Source: Candidatus Latescibacterota bacterium (GTDB lineage Bacteria > Latescibacterota > UBA2968 > UBA8231). Taken from it: a stretch of DNA of 64,000 nucleotides. The stretch is taken from assembly GCA_022826515.1 (NCBI GenBank), contig JAJDUT010000104.1, positions 29,703 through 93,702 of the forward strand, given 5' to 3'. The position numbers were made by a program, and so were the translations under genes. Shown in pieces: positions 49,430 through 58,376 of this stretch. The first letter of the stretch is position 1. Each line of letters opens with the position of its first letter. The notes beneath the pieces were generated by a model, which saw only the letters and a list, made by a program, of their open reading frames with translations, had not been told where the DNA came from and did not search any database.

Positions 49430-52045
49430 TCAATACGCAACCGCCACAGTGCGCAGAACGGTCTTATCCTTGACTTGAGCTCCCACCGTATTGGTACGGA
49501 TCTGCAAGCGCACGCAGTACAGGCCCGGCGGCACCAAGTCTCCGCCCTCATCCCGTCCATCCCAGCCAATCTCATACGAGCCGGCACTCAGGGCCCGCCG
49601 TTCGCCGAGGACGCGCACCCGGCGGCCATCGAGATGGTACACCGCCGCCTCCACCGGACTATCGTCTTCCACCCTCACTACATTGAAAAGAAAGAAAGTC
49701 CGGTCGTTGATCCCGTCCCCATTGGGCGAAAACACCGCAGGGCGCACGGCCACATCCGTAAGTAGAGCTTGGGACTCAAAGGAACTAACCACCGTAGTGG
49801 TATTGCCGGGGATATGCGCCAGCACATCGCCTGGGTCCACCCGCTGCCAAGTACCCCCGTCGGCCGCATCGCTGTTGCGCAGGGCCGCCTGTAAGACGGC
49901 ACCCGTGGTGAAGAGCGCGGCAGTAAAATCGAGCCGCAGAATCTCTATCGCGCTGTCGGGGCCAACGCGGGGAAAGCGCACTAACAGCGAGTCCGGTGCC
50001 GTCGGCACCACTTCCACGCGTTCCAGCGCTGGCACCTCATCCGCCTCCGCGTTGAACTCATCCGCCCGCCCGCCAAAAACCCCGCCTAGGCTCAGCGCCA
50101 TATTAGCCGGGGCCGTGAGGAGCAACTCGTCAAAGCCGGGGTCTAAACGCTCAAAATGGGGCTGTACATAGAGCGAAAAGGGGCGCTCGACGCCGAGCCG
50201 ATCCACTTGGAAGGGCGCAACCTCCCCCTGCAAGCTCTGCGCCACGGGGTCGGCGAAGTGCAGCCGGATTGAGCGCAGGATCGGCGTGAGATTCGGGTCG
50301 GCTGACAGCAAAGTCGCCCGAATTGTGAGGAATTCCCGTGGTGACGGCGAGGTAATAGGGCTACCCTCGGCTCGGGCATATGGCTCGCTCCAGTCGCCCC
50401 AGTCGCCCAGCGGCACTTCCTCGGCGACGACATCGCCCTTGAAGATAGAGAGCAGCTTGCCGTACTGCTCCTCGGTCACTTCCGTGCCATCGTTTTTGAA
50501 GTAGTGGAGTACTTGGCCCAACTCGTCGCCGGTGCGAGTCTGAATCAGGACGCGCGTGCCCGGTGGTTCGTCGGCGTCCCACTCAATAGAGTGCAGATTG
50601 CGGCTGCCGCCCAGCCGGATCAGATCGGACTCTAGGCTCACTTCCGGCTGGAAACCCTCCCCGTATAGCTGCATCTCCGCCATGGTGGCGATTTGGGTAC
50701 CGATCCGCTCCATGTTCCACTGAATGCGAGCGAAGCGCGCTTTGATCGGCTCGAATTGGGTGCCTTCAAGGCGGGCGTTCGGTGCCCGGCCGTAAACGGT
50801 TTGACCCCGGTCCAAGATGGCCCGGGTGATCCATTTGAGTTTGCCATCGGCGGCTAGGGAGCCGTCGGAAAAGTCGAGCCGATAGTTGCGAAAAGAGCCG
50901 AAACGACCCCCCCCGAGTCCGCTATAAGCCAGCCGATAGGTATCGATCCAGTAAAAAGCCCCTAGATCAAAGACCAGCTCCTTTACGGGATCGGGTACCG
51001 CGGATTCGACGCCGAAGTAGATGCCGCTGAAACTGTCTAAGTTGCCATCGACCAAACTCTTAAGGGCTAAGGTCTGCGCGGCCGTAGTGGCAATGGTACC
51101 GCCGCGGTCCAGTAGGCCGGCGACGAGCTCGTCCCCTTCGTTCCACACCTCTAATTCGGCTAGGCGGGGCCGCTCCCGGCGGAAGTAGCGAATGCGGCCC
51201 TGACGCTCCTCGTCGAGGAGCTCGTACACTCTTTGCGCGACGGGCATCTCGCGGCCGTCTAATTGCCGCTTGAAGTACTGGATAGCTCCCTGATCTGCGG
51301 TCAGTGCTTCGTACTCCGCACGGGTGATTTCCGTGCCCAACGGGCCATCGGTACCCGTCACCAGAATCTGTACAAAGCGCACAGGAGCGGCTTCTATTGT
51401 GGGCAAGTCAACTTCAAAGACCCGCTGGCTCTTATTTTTGCTCAAGGTGCGCAGCACAGTCTCAAAGGCTCGCGCTCCACTCCCCTGCACGCGACTCGGT
51501 TCACGGCCGTTAGAGACTAGAACATCAAAGAGGAGAAAGGGGTCGCCTAGATCCTCCTCGACAAAGCGCACGACGAGTTTCTTGGCGAAGACCAAGCGGC
51601 CCAGATCGACGATAAACCACCACTGCAAAGCCAGATCAACCTCGTCGCTGGGAGGGGCAGGTTCCCAGTAGGTGGTCATATCGCCGTCGAAGACCTTGGC
51701 CACATCGGCGACATTAGAGCGACCCTCAATAGCGTCAGCCAAGGTGATTGTCTCGGGAGCCTTGTCGCCTAGCGAAGGGGGAGGATTGAAGCGCAGGTAA
51801 TCGACGATATCTAAGGCCGCATTGGTGTTTTTCTCAATGCGCTGCGCCTGTACCGCTCCTCCGGGAGAAATGACCAAGGTTCCGGGGGGAAAGGTCCAGT
51901 TTTGCCAGTGGTTGCGACTGTTTATGACGACTTGATTGTCTCTGACCCGATGGCCGGCGTTCTGGGCCCATACCTCTGGGATGTCGGTCAGTACTAGGAC
52001 TAACCCGAGGAGGCTTGCGAACAGGAGGCGTCCAAATCCCGTCAT
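49430..52045 (-). CDS. Large secreted protein with FlgD-like C-terminal Ig domain (copy 1)
   Basis: This 871-residue protein has a signal peptide (LLFASLLGLVLVLTDIPEVWA). The mature N-terminal part contains discoidin-like segments (VFDGDMTTYWEP, WWFIVDLGRLVFAKKLVVRF near 120-155), and beta-rich blocks follow (MAEMQLYGEGFQPEVS). The last 90 residues hold the FlgD-type Ig fold: FSPNGDGINDRTFFLFNVVR, YHLDGRRVRVLGERRAL, WDGRDEGGDLVPPGLYCVRL. The F-S-P-N-G-D-G-x-N-D motif is typical of gliding/T9SS-like or surface-sorted proteins. It is probably a surface-exposed binding protein. It lies 20 bases downstream of its paralogue on the same strand. Confidence 0.7.
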   Translation of the reverse strand: MTGFGRLLFASLLGLVLVLTDIPEVWAQNAGHRVRDNQVVINSRNHWQNWTFPPGTLVISPGGAVQAQRIEKNTNAALDIVDYLRFNPPPSLGDKAPETITLADAIEGRSNVADVAKVFDGDMTTYWEPAPPSDEVDLALQWWFIVDLGRLVFAKKLVVRFVEEDLGDPFLLFDVLVSNGREPSRVQGSGARAFETVLRTLSKNKSQRVFEVDLPTIEAAPVRFVQILVTGTDGPLGTEITRAEYEALTADQGAIQYFKRQLDGREMPVAQRVYELLDEERQGRIRYFRRERPRLAELEVWNEGDELVAGLLDRGGTIATTAAQTLALKSLVDGNLDSFSGIYFGVESAVPDPVKELVFDLGAFYWIDTYRLAYSGLGGGRFGSFRNYRLDFSDGSLAADGKLKWITRAILDRGQTVYGRAPNARLEGTQFEPIKARFARIQWNMERIGTQIATMAEMQLYGEGFQPEVSLESDLIRLGGSRNLHSIEWDADEPPGTRVLIQTRTGDELGQVLHYFKNDGTEVTEEQYGKLLSIFKGDVVAEEVPLGDWGDWSEPYARAEGSPITSPSPREFLTIRATLLSADPNLTPILRSIRLHFADPVAQSLQGEVAPFQVDRLGVERPFSLYVQPHFERLDPGFDELLLTAPANMALSLGGVFGGRADEFNAEADEVPALERVEVVPTAPDSLLVRFPRVGPDSAIEILRLDFTAALFTTGAVLQAALRNSDAADGGTWQRVDPGDVLAHIPGNTTTVVSSFESQALLTDVAVRPAVFSPNGDGINDRTFFLFNVVRVEDDSPVEAAVYHLDGRRVRVLGERRALSAGSYEIGWDGRDEGGDLVPPGLYCVRLQIRTNTVGAQVKDKTVLRTVAVAY

Positions 52046-52065
52046 GTGAATGCCTTTTGCAAAAT

Positions 52066-54000
52066 CTAGTAAACCAGCGAAACGATCCGGCTGACGCGGT
52101 CCCTTCCCTTATCTGTCTCCACCTCTAAGCGCAACAGGTAAATCCCCGGCGGCAACAGCAAGCCGCTGTCGTCGCGGCCGTCCCAAGCCACCGCAAAGCG
52201 GCCGCTCGAGTGAGCAGTCCGGTCAATGGCCCACAGTTTTCGGCCGCTCAGATCGCACACGTCAATATACACCAGCGCCGCGCCAGCCAGATTGAGCAGG
52301 TCGTATTCGAGGCGCACCTCGTCGTTGACTCCGTCGCTGTTGGGCGTGCAAATAGCCGAGCCCAATTCCACCCGACCAATGGACTCAATGCCGACATCCG
52401 CTAGCGCCACCTGCAACGTCGCGCTATCATTTTGCACATCCGCGTCCCCTGCGACTACCGCTTGGGCCACCTCCTGAAGCTGGGTACTGTCGGAAATCCG
52501 CCCTGAGAAAACGGTGCCGTACTGAAATACCTGAGCCTTGAAGTCGATCTCGATAAGATCTAGGGATCGCCGCACATCGATGTGGGGAATCTGCACGGCA
52601 AAGCCCGACTGATCCAGCCTCGCCACGGCAAAGGCCTCGTCGCGCCCGTCAATGCGCACGGCATCAACGCTCACGGTGAGCCCGGGCGTGTCGATCTCCA
52701 CTTGGTCGAATCCCGCTTCATCGCCGGTGAAATGAGGCAGGAGCTTGTAGGTGAAAGACACGGTTTGGCCGGGACGGACCTGTGTCGGCTCGATCTCCGC
52801 AATAATGTGCGCCGCCCGGGGCGGGGAAGCGGCGAATTGCAGATAATTTAGGCGACCGCCAGCCTCGGGCCGCGAGTGGAAATCGGCCCGCACCTGAGCA
52901 AAGCGCCGCGGCCGGTCCCCAATCGGGTTCCCGGTCTCGGCGGCCAAGGCGATGGGGGCACTCCAATCGCTCCAGTTGCGGGTATCGTAGGTCGTGCCAG
53001 CGCGTTCCCCCAATTGCAGGGCCGCGTACGTCTCCCGCGTCAGGAGCTTGCCTTGGCGATCGAAAAGAGTCTTCTCGTCGCCGCGAAACGTGGTGCGCCA
53101 ATACAAGTTGGGATCGGGGTCATCACCCAGCCGGGTCCGCACTTCAATGCTCGCTCCCAGAGGCTGGTCGCCGGCCCAGACCAAGGGACCCAGTACGAGG
53201 GATTGGCCCAGATCGATGATAGTGGATTCGTAGCGGGCAAAGGCGCTGAAGCCGGCCCCGTACATTTCGACTTCGGCGATCTCCCAGATACTGCGGATAT
53301 TGCGGCCCACCGCAAACAAGATCTGGCGCACCGGTTGTTGGGGGAATTCCAGTTCGACCACGGCGTTTGTGTTCTCGCGGATATTGTGAACCGGGTCAAA
53401 GTCCGATTCTTCGGTGACCCTGAGATCCCGAGTCCCGTCCTTGGCGGGGTCGCCGTCGCTGACGCCGACGATGAAACTTTCCGCAAAGCGCTCAAAGCGG
53501 AAGCGGTCCCTCGGATAGAAACGGATCTTTTGGATAGCGAAGCGTCCCCCGAGATCGAAAACCCAGTACTTGAAGGGCCTGTACGACCTGTTTTCCCGAC
53601 GGTTGAAAATCCCCCCCCACGTGGCTGACTCGTCCCCTTGGTAAGCAGTCTCAATGTCACCATCCCAAGCCACCAACTCGCTCTCGCTGGGCGCAATCAA
53701 GCTATCGTAGCGGTTGGTAGTGAGGATCAAACCGCCGTTTTCAACAATGGACGGGAGGAGATTGACAGAGCCATTTAGTTGTTTCGGCTCGATATATTCC
53801 GCCTGTAATTGCAGGGATTGGGTCTGGTCGCCGGCGGTCGCGACAATTGCACTCCAAGGTACGCGTATGAATTCATAGGGCACCTCCAGCGCCGGCGGCG
53901 GTTGATCGTCCCCACCAATGCGGTAAATGGTCAGCCCCTGCACGTCGGGCGGGCAGAGACCGAGTAGGAGCAACAGAGGATACGATCTCGCCATTTTCAT
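52066..54000 (-). CDS. Large secreted protein with FlgD-like C-terminal Ig domain (copy 2)
   Basis: The start at ATG 54000 (MKMARSYPLLLLLG) gives 644 residues with a signal peptide ending near DVQG; the frame also extends to 54075. The architecture parallels the downstream 871-residue paralogue. It has a discoidin-like segment (YWVFDLGGRFAIQKIRFYPR), the MYGAGFSAFARYES block, a long beta-rich middle, and a C-terminal FlgD-like Ig fold with CTPNSDGVNDEVRLEYDLLN and WDGRDDSGLLLPPGIYLLRL. The two are probably co-expressed components of one surface structure. No catalytic motif is evident. Confidence 0.7.
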   Translation of the reverse strand: MKMARSYPLLLLLGLCPPDVQGLTIYRIGGDDQPPPALEVPYEFIRVPWSAIVATAGDQTQSLQLQAEYIEPKQLNGSVNLLPSIVENGGLILTTNRYDSLIAPSESELVAWDGDIETAYQGDESATWGGIFNRRENRSYRPFKYWVFDLGGRFAIQKIRFYPRDRFRFERFAESFIVGVSDGDPAKDGTRDLRVTEESDFDPVHNIRENTNAVVELEFPQQPVRQILFAVGRNIRSIWEIAEVEMYGAGFSAFARYESTIIDLGQSLVLGPLVWAGDQPLGASIEVRTRLGDDPDPNLYWRTTFRGDEKTLFDRQGKLLTRETYAALQLGERAGTTYDTRNWSDWSAPIALAAETGNPIGDRPRRFAQVRADFHSRPEAGGRLNYLQFAASPPRAAHIIAEIEPTQVRPGQTVSFTYKLLPHFTGDEAGFDQVEIDTPGLTVSVDAVRIDGRDEAFAVARLDQSGFAVQIPHIDVRRSLDLIEIDFKAQVFQYGTVFSGRISDSTQLQEVAQAVVAGDADVQNDSATLQVALADVGIESIGRVELGSAICTPNSDGVNDEVRLEYDLLNLAGAALVYIDVCDLSGRKLWAIDRTAHSSGRFAVAWDGRDDSGLLLPPGIYLLRLEVETDKGRDRVSRIVSLVY

Positions 54001-54067
54001 TTTTTGCCCTGCTGGATAATACCTCCGCCCGTCGCAGAATGCCGCCTTGGCGATTCTGGAATTCCTC

Positions 54068-54907
54068 TCAGGCAAAAACCGTCAGACGGGCGGGATTGGC
54101 GGGATTGACGGCCCATAGTTCCGCTGGATCGTAAACGCGCGCGGCCTTCGGAGGGTGCGCCGGTAGTGCCCACTCTGGGTTGAAGCGCTCGATTAGCGCA
54201 GCGAGATTTTTGTAGGCGATGCGGTCCTTGAGGTCGTCGTCACCCGGGGCTTCCTCAATGACCTGCTGCAATATCCTATAGTCGTAATAAGGCAAGTCGG
54301 CACCAAAAATCAGCCGCTCGCGGCCCACCTTGTCGGCCAACCACGCGAAATCCCACTCAGAGCCTGGCCCGTCCGGGTACTGGACGACCTCGAAAAACAC
54401 ATTGTCGTACTTGGCCAGATGCTCGGCGGCCCAAGTGCTGGCATGGGCGATGAACGTGCAGTGCGGAAACATCGCGGCGATGCGGTCCATGAGCGGGTTG
54501 TGCATATGCAGGTTGACCAAGCCCTCGCGGGCAGCCGCGGCCTCTACGAAGGGGATGCACCACTCGGCAATGGGCGGATGGCCGACGATGCCGACCAAGC
54601 CCAACTCGCTCATGGCCTTCTCGGCCTCTTCAATGCCCAGCTTGCCAAAGCGCTCCTCAATCAAGGCCAAGCCAATGGGAAAGACGCCGGGAAAATCGCG
54701 GCAGGCGCGGGCGATAACCTCGTTCTGATGGCGGATATCCACGACACCGCGGGCGATCGGACTGCCGACAGCCGTAGGCATAGAGATGGCGGCGTGAATG
54801 TGGGTCTCGGCGAAGCGCGTGAGGCACATGGCGGTGTTTTGGCCGACCGGCGGCACGCGGTCGATGGTGCGGCCAATGTGGTTGTGGCAGTCGATATAGG
54901 GACGCAT
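54068..54907 (-). CDS. Amidohydrolase family 2 TIM-barrel hydrolase
   Basis: This 279-residue protein begins MRPYIDCHNHIGRTID with the H-x-H metal motif (His8, His10). VGHPPIAEWC, FIAHASTWA and LIFGADLPYYDYRI provide the later metal-site residues. The family hydrolyses lactones or decarboxylates cyclic compounds. The start abuts the stop of the Gfo/Idh gene (no gap), so both are one transcriptional unit and probably one pathway: oxidation of a sugar, then lactone hydrolysis. A degenerate copy of its 3' end is found at 49284-49417. Confidence 0.85.
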   Translation of the reverse strand: MRPYIDCHNHIGRTIDRVPPVGQNTAMCLTRFAETHIHAAISMPTAVGSPIARGVVDIRHQNEVIARACRDFPGVFPIGLALIEERFGKLGIEEAEKAMSELGLVGIVGHPPIAEWCIPFVEAAAAREGLVNLHMHNPLMDRIAAMFPHCTFIAHASTWAAEHLAKYDNVFFEVVQYPDGPGSEWDFAWLADKVGRERLIFGADLPYYDYRILQQVIEEAPGDDDLKDRIAYKNLAALIERFNPEWALPAHPPKAARVYDPAELWAVNPANPARLTVFA

Positions 54908-55954
54908 TTAGAGCTCCGTCAGGTCAATGGCGCGGCGCTCTTGCGTGGCACGGCGCGCCGCCTCGATAATGCTGAGGTTGTGATAGGCCCGCGCGGCGGT
55001 GATCGGCGGAGGATCCCCCGCAGCTAGGGCGGCAAATGTAGCAGTGAGATAGTCGGCGTGGCCGGTGACATTGCGCTCCGTGACGTCGAGGGGGATCTCG
55101 GACCAAGCGCCCGTCTCCCGCGAGAAGCGATGCAGCGCCCGGCCGCGACCGACGACGCGCAGACAGTCGCCGCGAGTGTGCACTTCGCAAAGCCCGCTCA
55201 GCTCGCCAGCCCCACCGCCGACCATGCCCCACGAGGTCGAGACCGTGGAGATGGCTCCGTTTTCGTGTTCGAGGAGCAAGAGCGCCACATCATCGACGTC
55301 GATGTCGAAAAAGCGCGTCTGCACCCTCGCCTCGACATAGCGCACCGGCGAGCACATCAAGGTTTCGAGCGAATAGATCTCGTGGTACCCCGTATCGCCG
55401 ATGCAGCCGCCACCCGCCGCTTTGGAGGCCCGCCAGATCCGGGCCGGGCTGGCGCGGTGATGGGCCTCGGTCATGGGGAAGATCGATTTGGCGCGCCCAA
55501 CTTGCGGTTCGGGCAACTCGTCCCCTTGCAAAAGGGCGATAGCGTGCAAGGTGCCAGGGGTAAAGACGGCGTTGTGGACGACGGTATAAATGACGTCGTG
55601 GCGCGCAACAGCGTCTAGCGCGGCCGAGCCTTCTTCCAGCGAGGTAGCCATCGGCTTTTCGCTGATGACGGTACAGCCAGCCTCAGCCGAGGCAATGACT
55701 TGTTCGGCGTGGAGGTGGTGCGGCGTGGCGATGAGAACCGCATCTATGGCAGCTTGCTCCAGCATGTTGCGATAGTCGGCGTAGCGCTGGGCGGGCGGGA
55801 CGCCGGTCGTCGCGCCGACTTTGGCCAGATTGTCATCGTCGGGATCAGCCAGCGCGACAATGCGTACCGTATCGAGTTCGCACAACGTCGGCAAGTGCTG
55901 CAGTTGGACGATGCCACCGCAGCCAATTAGTCCGAGGCGAATGGGAGTTTGCAT
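54908..55954 (-). CDS. Gfo/Idh/MocA-family oxidoreductase
   Basis: This 348-residue NAD(P)-dependent enzyme has the Rossmann start IRLGLIGCGGIVQLQHLPTL (5-24), the family's SEKPMATSLEEG block (94-105) with the catalytic Lys, and a C-terminal beta-sheet domain with IGDTGYHEIYSLETL carrying the active-site His. Such enzymes oxidise sugars, inositols or amino sugars. It directly precedes the amidohydrolase gene. The AT-rich palindromic repeat (55959-56026) lies just upstream of its start, where a promoter and Shine-Dalgarno sequence would be expected; neither is clear. Confidence 0.9.
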   Translation of the reverse strand: MQTPIRLGLIGCGGIVQLQHLPTLCELDTVRIVALADPDDDNLAKVGATTGVPPAQRYADYRNMLEQAAIDAVLIATPHHLHAEQVIASAEAGCTVISEKPMATSLEEGSAALDAVARHDVIYTVVHNAVFTPGTLHAIALLQGDELPEPQVGRAKSIFPMTEAHHRASPARIWRASKAAGGGCIGDTGYHEIYSLETLMCSPVRYVEARVQTRFFDIDVDDVALLLLEHENGAISTVSTSWGMVGGGAGELSGLCEVHTRGDCLRVVGRGRALHRFSRETGAWSEIPLDVTERNVTGHADYLTATFAALAAGDPPPITAARAYHNLSIIEAARRATQERRAIDLTEL

Positions 55955-55958
55955 AGGC

Positions 55959-56026
55959 TTAGGAATTACGAATTAGGAATTAAGAATTAGGAATTGGGGT
56001 GGGGCAATTCGTAATTCCTAATTCGC
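55959..56026. repeat. Palindromic GAATTAGGAATTA repeat cluster (second copy)
   Basis: Left arm: copies of AGGAATTACGAATTAGGAATT. Core: GGGGTGGGG. Right arm: AATTCGTAATTCCTAATT, an exact reverse complement of part of the left arm. The structure matches the cluster at 16671-16773. Here it lies between the PhyH-HEAT gene end and the Gfo/Idh gene start. Confidence 0.85.
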
Positions 56027-56058
56027 AGGAAGGGGCTAGGGGTAGGTCCCATCAGTTC

Positions 56059-57408
56059 TTAATACGGCGTATCCTTGGTGGTGATGGGGCACCAGCGGGC
56101 GGCAAACAAATAGTCGAACAATATCTCCGTCGCCTCCGGCGTTCCAATGCGCTCCAAGGTCTTGGCCGCCTTGGCGCTGACGTAGCGGTTCGGATCGTCT
56201 AGAGCCGCTGCCACGGCCGGCTGCACAGCCTCGGCGGCCGGGCCAAGCCGCGCCAAGCCCAAGGCGGCATTGCGCCGCACCCATTCGTCGTCGTCGCGCA
56301 AAATTCCGGCCAGTTCTTCCAACACTACTGAGGGCAATGTGCCCATGGCCCCCAAGGCTTCGGCGGCGTGGCCCCGCACCTCGTCTGACGCATCGCCCAA
56401 CGCCCGCTGCAATGCCGACACTGCTGCGGCACCCTCCCGACCCATATCGCCCAAACTATCAACCGCGGTTAGCCGCACAGCCGGATCGTCGTCCACGCAG
56501 GCTTGCGCTAGCGCCTCGACCGCAGCCGGGCCAACAGCGGCCAAACCATAGCCAGCGTTGCGCCGCACGTGCTCTGATCCTTGGCGCAAACAGTCCATCA
56601 GCGGCCCCACGGCTGGCTCCCCAGTGCGACCGAGGGCATAGGCCGCCGCTTGACTCGCCGCCTCGGAATCGCCCATCAGCGCCTGCAGCAACGCCGACTG
56701 CTCACCGTCGCCAGCAAGACCCGCGGACTGCCCGCCGTACCATTCCCACATACTGTGCCACATGGGTGCCTCGGCGTGACCGTTCCCGGCCCAAGGCTCC
56801 CCGCTCGCATCCCAACTAGGCCCGTCCGGCTCTTCGAGACGAACAAAAAGGAACTTGACCATATAGCGAGCCTGCTCGGTGCTATTGGGCGTGGCTCGAT
56901 GCCACAGATCGTAGTGGACAATACCGACCGTTCCGGCCTCCCCCGCGAGCGCGACTTGTCGCTCCTCATCCTCTTGGTCGAGGTGGTTGCGATAGTGACT
57001 GCCGGGGACCACGCCCGTGGGGCCGCGCTCGGCCGGCGTGTCCTGCGGATAGTAAAAGGCCATGGCCCAGCGCAGCCGGTGGTGCCGCCGGCTCCAGCTA
57101 TCCTTGTGCAGCCGCTGCCCTTCCGAGCCCGGCTTGTTGAAATGGCAGAACCGGTGCGGATGTAAATAGTACCCCGGCCCCAAAATACTGGTCAGAGCAC
57201 CCGCCACCTCGGGGTGGTCAAACACCTGCTGCAAGTCGGGGATGCGAGGCAATAGGTTGTTGCCCGGATTGCCCTCGGCAGCCAAGACCTCCTCTATTTG
57301 CCCGTAAACGGATTGGTGAAATTCCGCGGGCAAATCCGTTTTGACCACTGTATAGCCGTCGGCGATGAAAGACTGCATGCGGCTGTCGTCCAACAAGATC
57401 GAGTCCAT
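56059..57408 (-). CDS. PhyH oxygenase fused to HEAT repeats
   Basis: In this 449-residue protein, residues 1-235 are a PhyH Fe(II)/2-oxoglutarate oxygenase with HKD (GQRLHKDSWSRR) and the distal His in DLWHRATPNS. Residues about 235-430 are five to six helical HEAT/PBS-lyase-type repeats (for example LRQGSEHVRRNAGYGLAAVG, LGDASDEVRGHAAEALGAMG, LRDDDEWVRRNAALGLARLG). PhyH proteins are normally about 260-300 residues without such a tail, so this is a fusion. The repeats probably bind a partner or carrier protein. It is the second gene after the PhyH gene at 57424-58266, with a gap of 15 bases. Confidence 0.88.
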   Translation of the reverse strand: MDSILLDDSRMQSFIADGYTVVKTDLPAEFHQSVYGQIEEVLAAEGNPGNNLLPRIPDLQQVFDHPEVAGALTSILGPGYYLHPHRFCHFNKPGSEGQRLHKDSWSRRHHRLRWAMAFYYPQDTPAERGPTGVVPGSHYRNHLDQEDEERQVALAGEAGTVGIVHYDLWHRATPNSTEQARYMVKFLFVRLEEPDGPSWDASGEPWAGNGHAEAPMWHSMWEWYGGQSAGLAGDGEQSALLQALMGDSEAASQAAAYALGRTGEPAVGPLMDCLRQGSEHVRRNAGYGLAAVGPAAVEALAQACVDDDPAVRLTAVDSLGDMGREGAAAVSALQRALGDASDEVRGHAAEALGAMGTLPSVVLEELAGILRDDDEWVRRNAALGLARLGPAAEAVQPAVAAALDDPNRYVSAKAAKTLERIGTPEATEILFDYLFAARWCPITTKDTPY

Positions 57409-57423
57409 AGCAAGGCTCCTCGT

Positions 57424-58266
57424 TTAGTGCGTGAGCGCCTCGCCCGGCATCCGATTCCAAGGCACGGGTTCGGCGGCACCCTCATAGGAGGGCAGAAGAT
57501 CGGCAACTTGTGCTCTAGCTTCGTCGTCCCAGCCGACCCATTCGCGGGGGCGGGCGATGGCGGCGCGGAGGCCATCGGAGAGCAGATCGAAGTACGGGAA
57601 ATACCACAGGGTAATGACGGTGCGGCGCTGGGCCGACTTGTTGGCGTGAGCCGAGTGCAACAGCCGCGCGTCGCCGATGACCACATCGCCCGCCGCCACG
57701 GGCACATCCACTTCTTCGGGAATCGACCGATAAGCCGGATGATCGGGATCGACCACTCGGCGGAGTTCGTCGGTGTGGGCATCGGGCACCTCGTCGTGCA
57801 TGCGGTGGCGCTGCAGATGCGAGCCGCGCAACAGGCGCAGGCAGCCGTTGTGCGGCGTAGTATCGACGAGATAGTACATCAGAAAAAGCTGCTGGGGCAG
57901 GGGCGTATAACTCGAAGGATCGTCCCAACCCCACCAGTCCTGATGCCAGAACAGCGCCGGGCTATTGGGCGGTTTGCTGATGACGTAGCCAGACATCCAC
58001 CGAGGGCGCAGAAAGCCCAAGGTTTCGAGCGCGGCACGGGCGGGCGGGTAGGCGACGAGTTCGGCGAAGATGGAGTGGACACCGACATCGATCATGCTGC
58101 CGGTGGAGCGCTGCTGAGCGCGGATTTCGTGGCTTTGAGCGTTGAGGAGCTGGTCGGTGACTTGGCGCAGGCGGTGGAGCATGTCGGAATCGAGGACGTC
58201 TTCTATCAAGCAGTAGCCATCGCGGATGAGCTGGTCGAAGTTCTCTTTAGGGCCTTGTTGGGACAT
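57424..58266 (-). CDS. Phytanoyl-CoA dioxygenase (PhyH) family oxygenase
   Basis: This 280-residue protein starts at ATG 58266. It begins with FDQLIRDGYCLIEDVLDSD. The iron ligands are HQD (LFWHQDWWGWDD) and the late His in RLLHSAHANKS, with Arg a few residues on. It is the first gene of a two-gene unit with the PhyH-HEAT fusion. Two iron oxygenases in a row suggest successive hydroxylation or oxidative cleavage of one molecule, but this is inference. Its upstream side faces the divergent polysaccharide deacetylase gene. Confidence 0.88.
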   Translation of the reverse strand: MSQQGPKENFDQLIRDGYCLIEDVLDSDMLHRLRQVTDQLLNAQSHEIRAQQRSTGSMIDVGVHSIFAELVAYPPARAALETLGFLRPRWMSGYVISKPPNSPALFWHQDWWGWDDPSSYTPLPQQLFLMYYLVDTTPHNGCLRLLRGSHLQRHRMHDEVPDAHTDELRRVVDPDHPAYRSIPEEVDVPVAAGDVVIGDARLLHSAHANKSAQRRTVITLWYFPYFDLLSDGLRAAIARPREWVGWDDEARAQVADLLPSYEGAAEPVPWNRMPGEALTH

Positions 58267-58376
58267 CGGCGGCGTTCCTGTCGGTTGTCGATAAAAGTTA
58301 CTACGTTAGCCAACGTAAGATATGCGTCAAACGCTGTCCAGAAAGAAGCCAACTCTACTACACTACATTGCACAGA

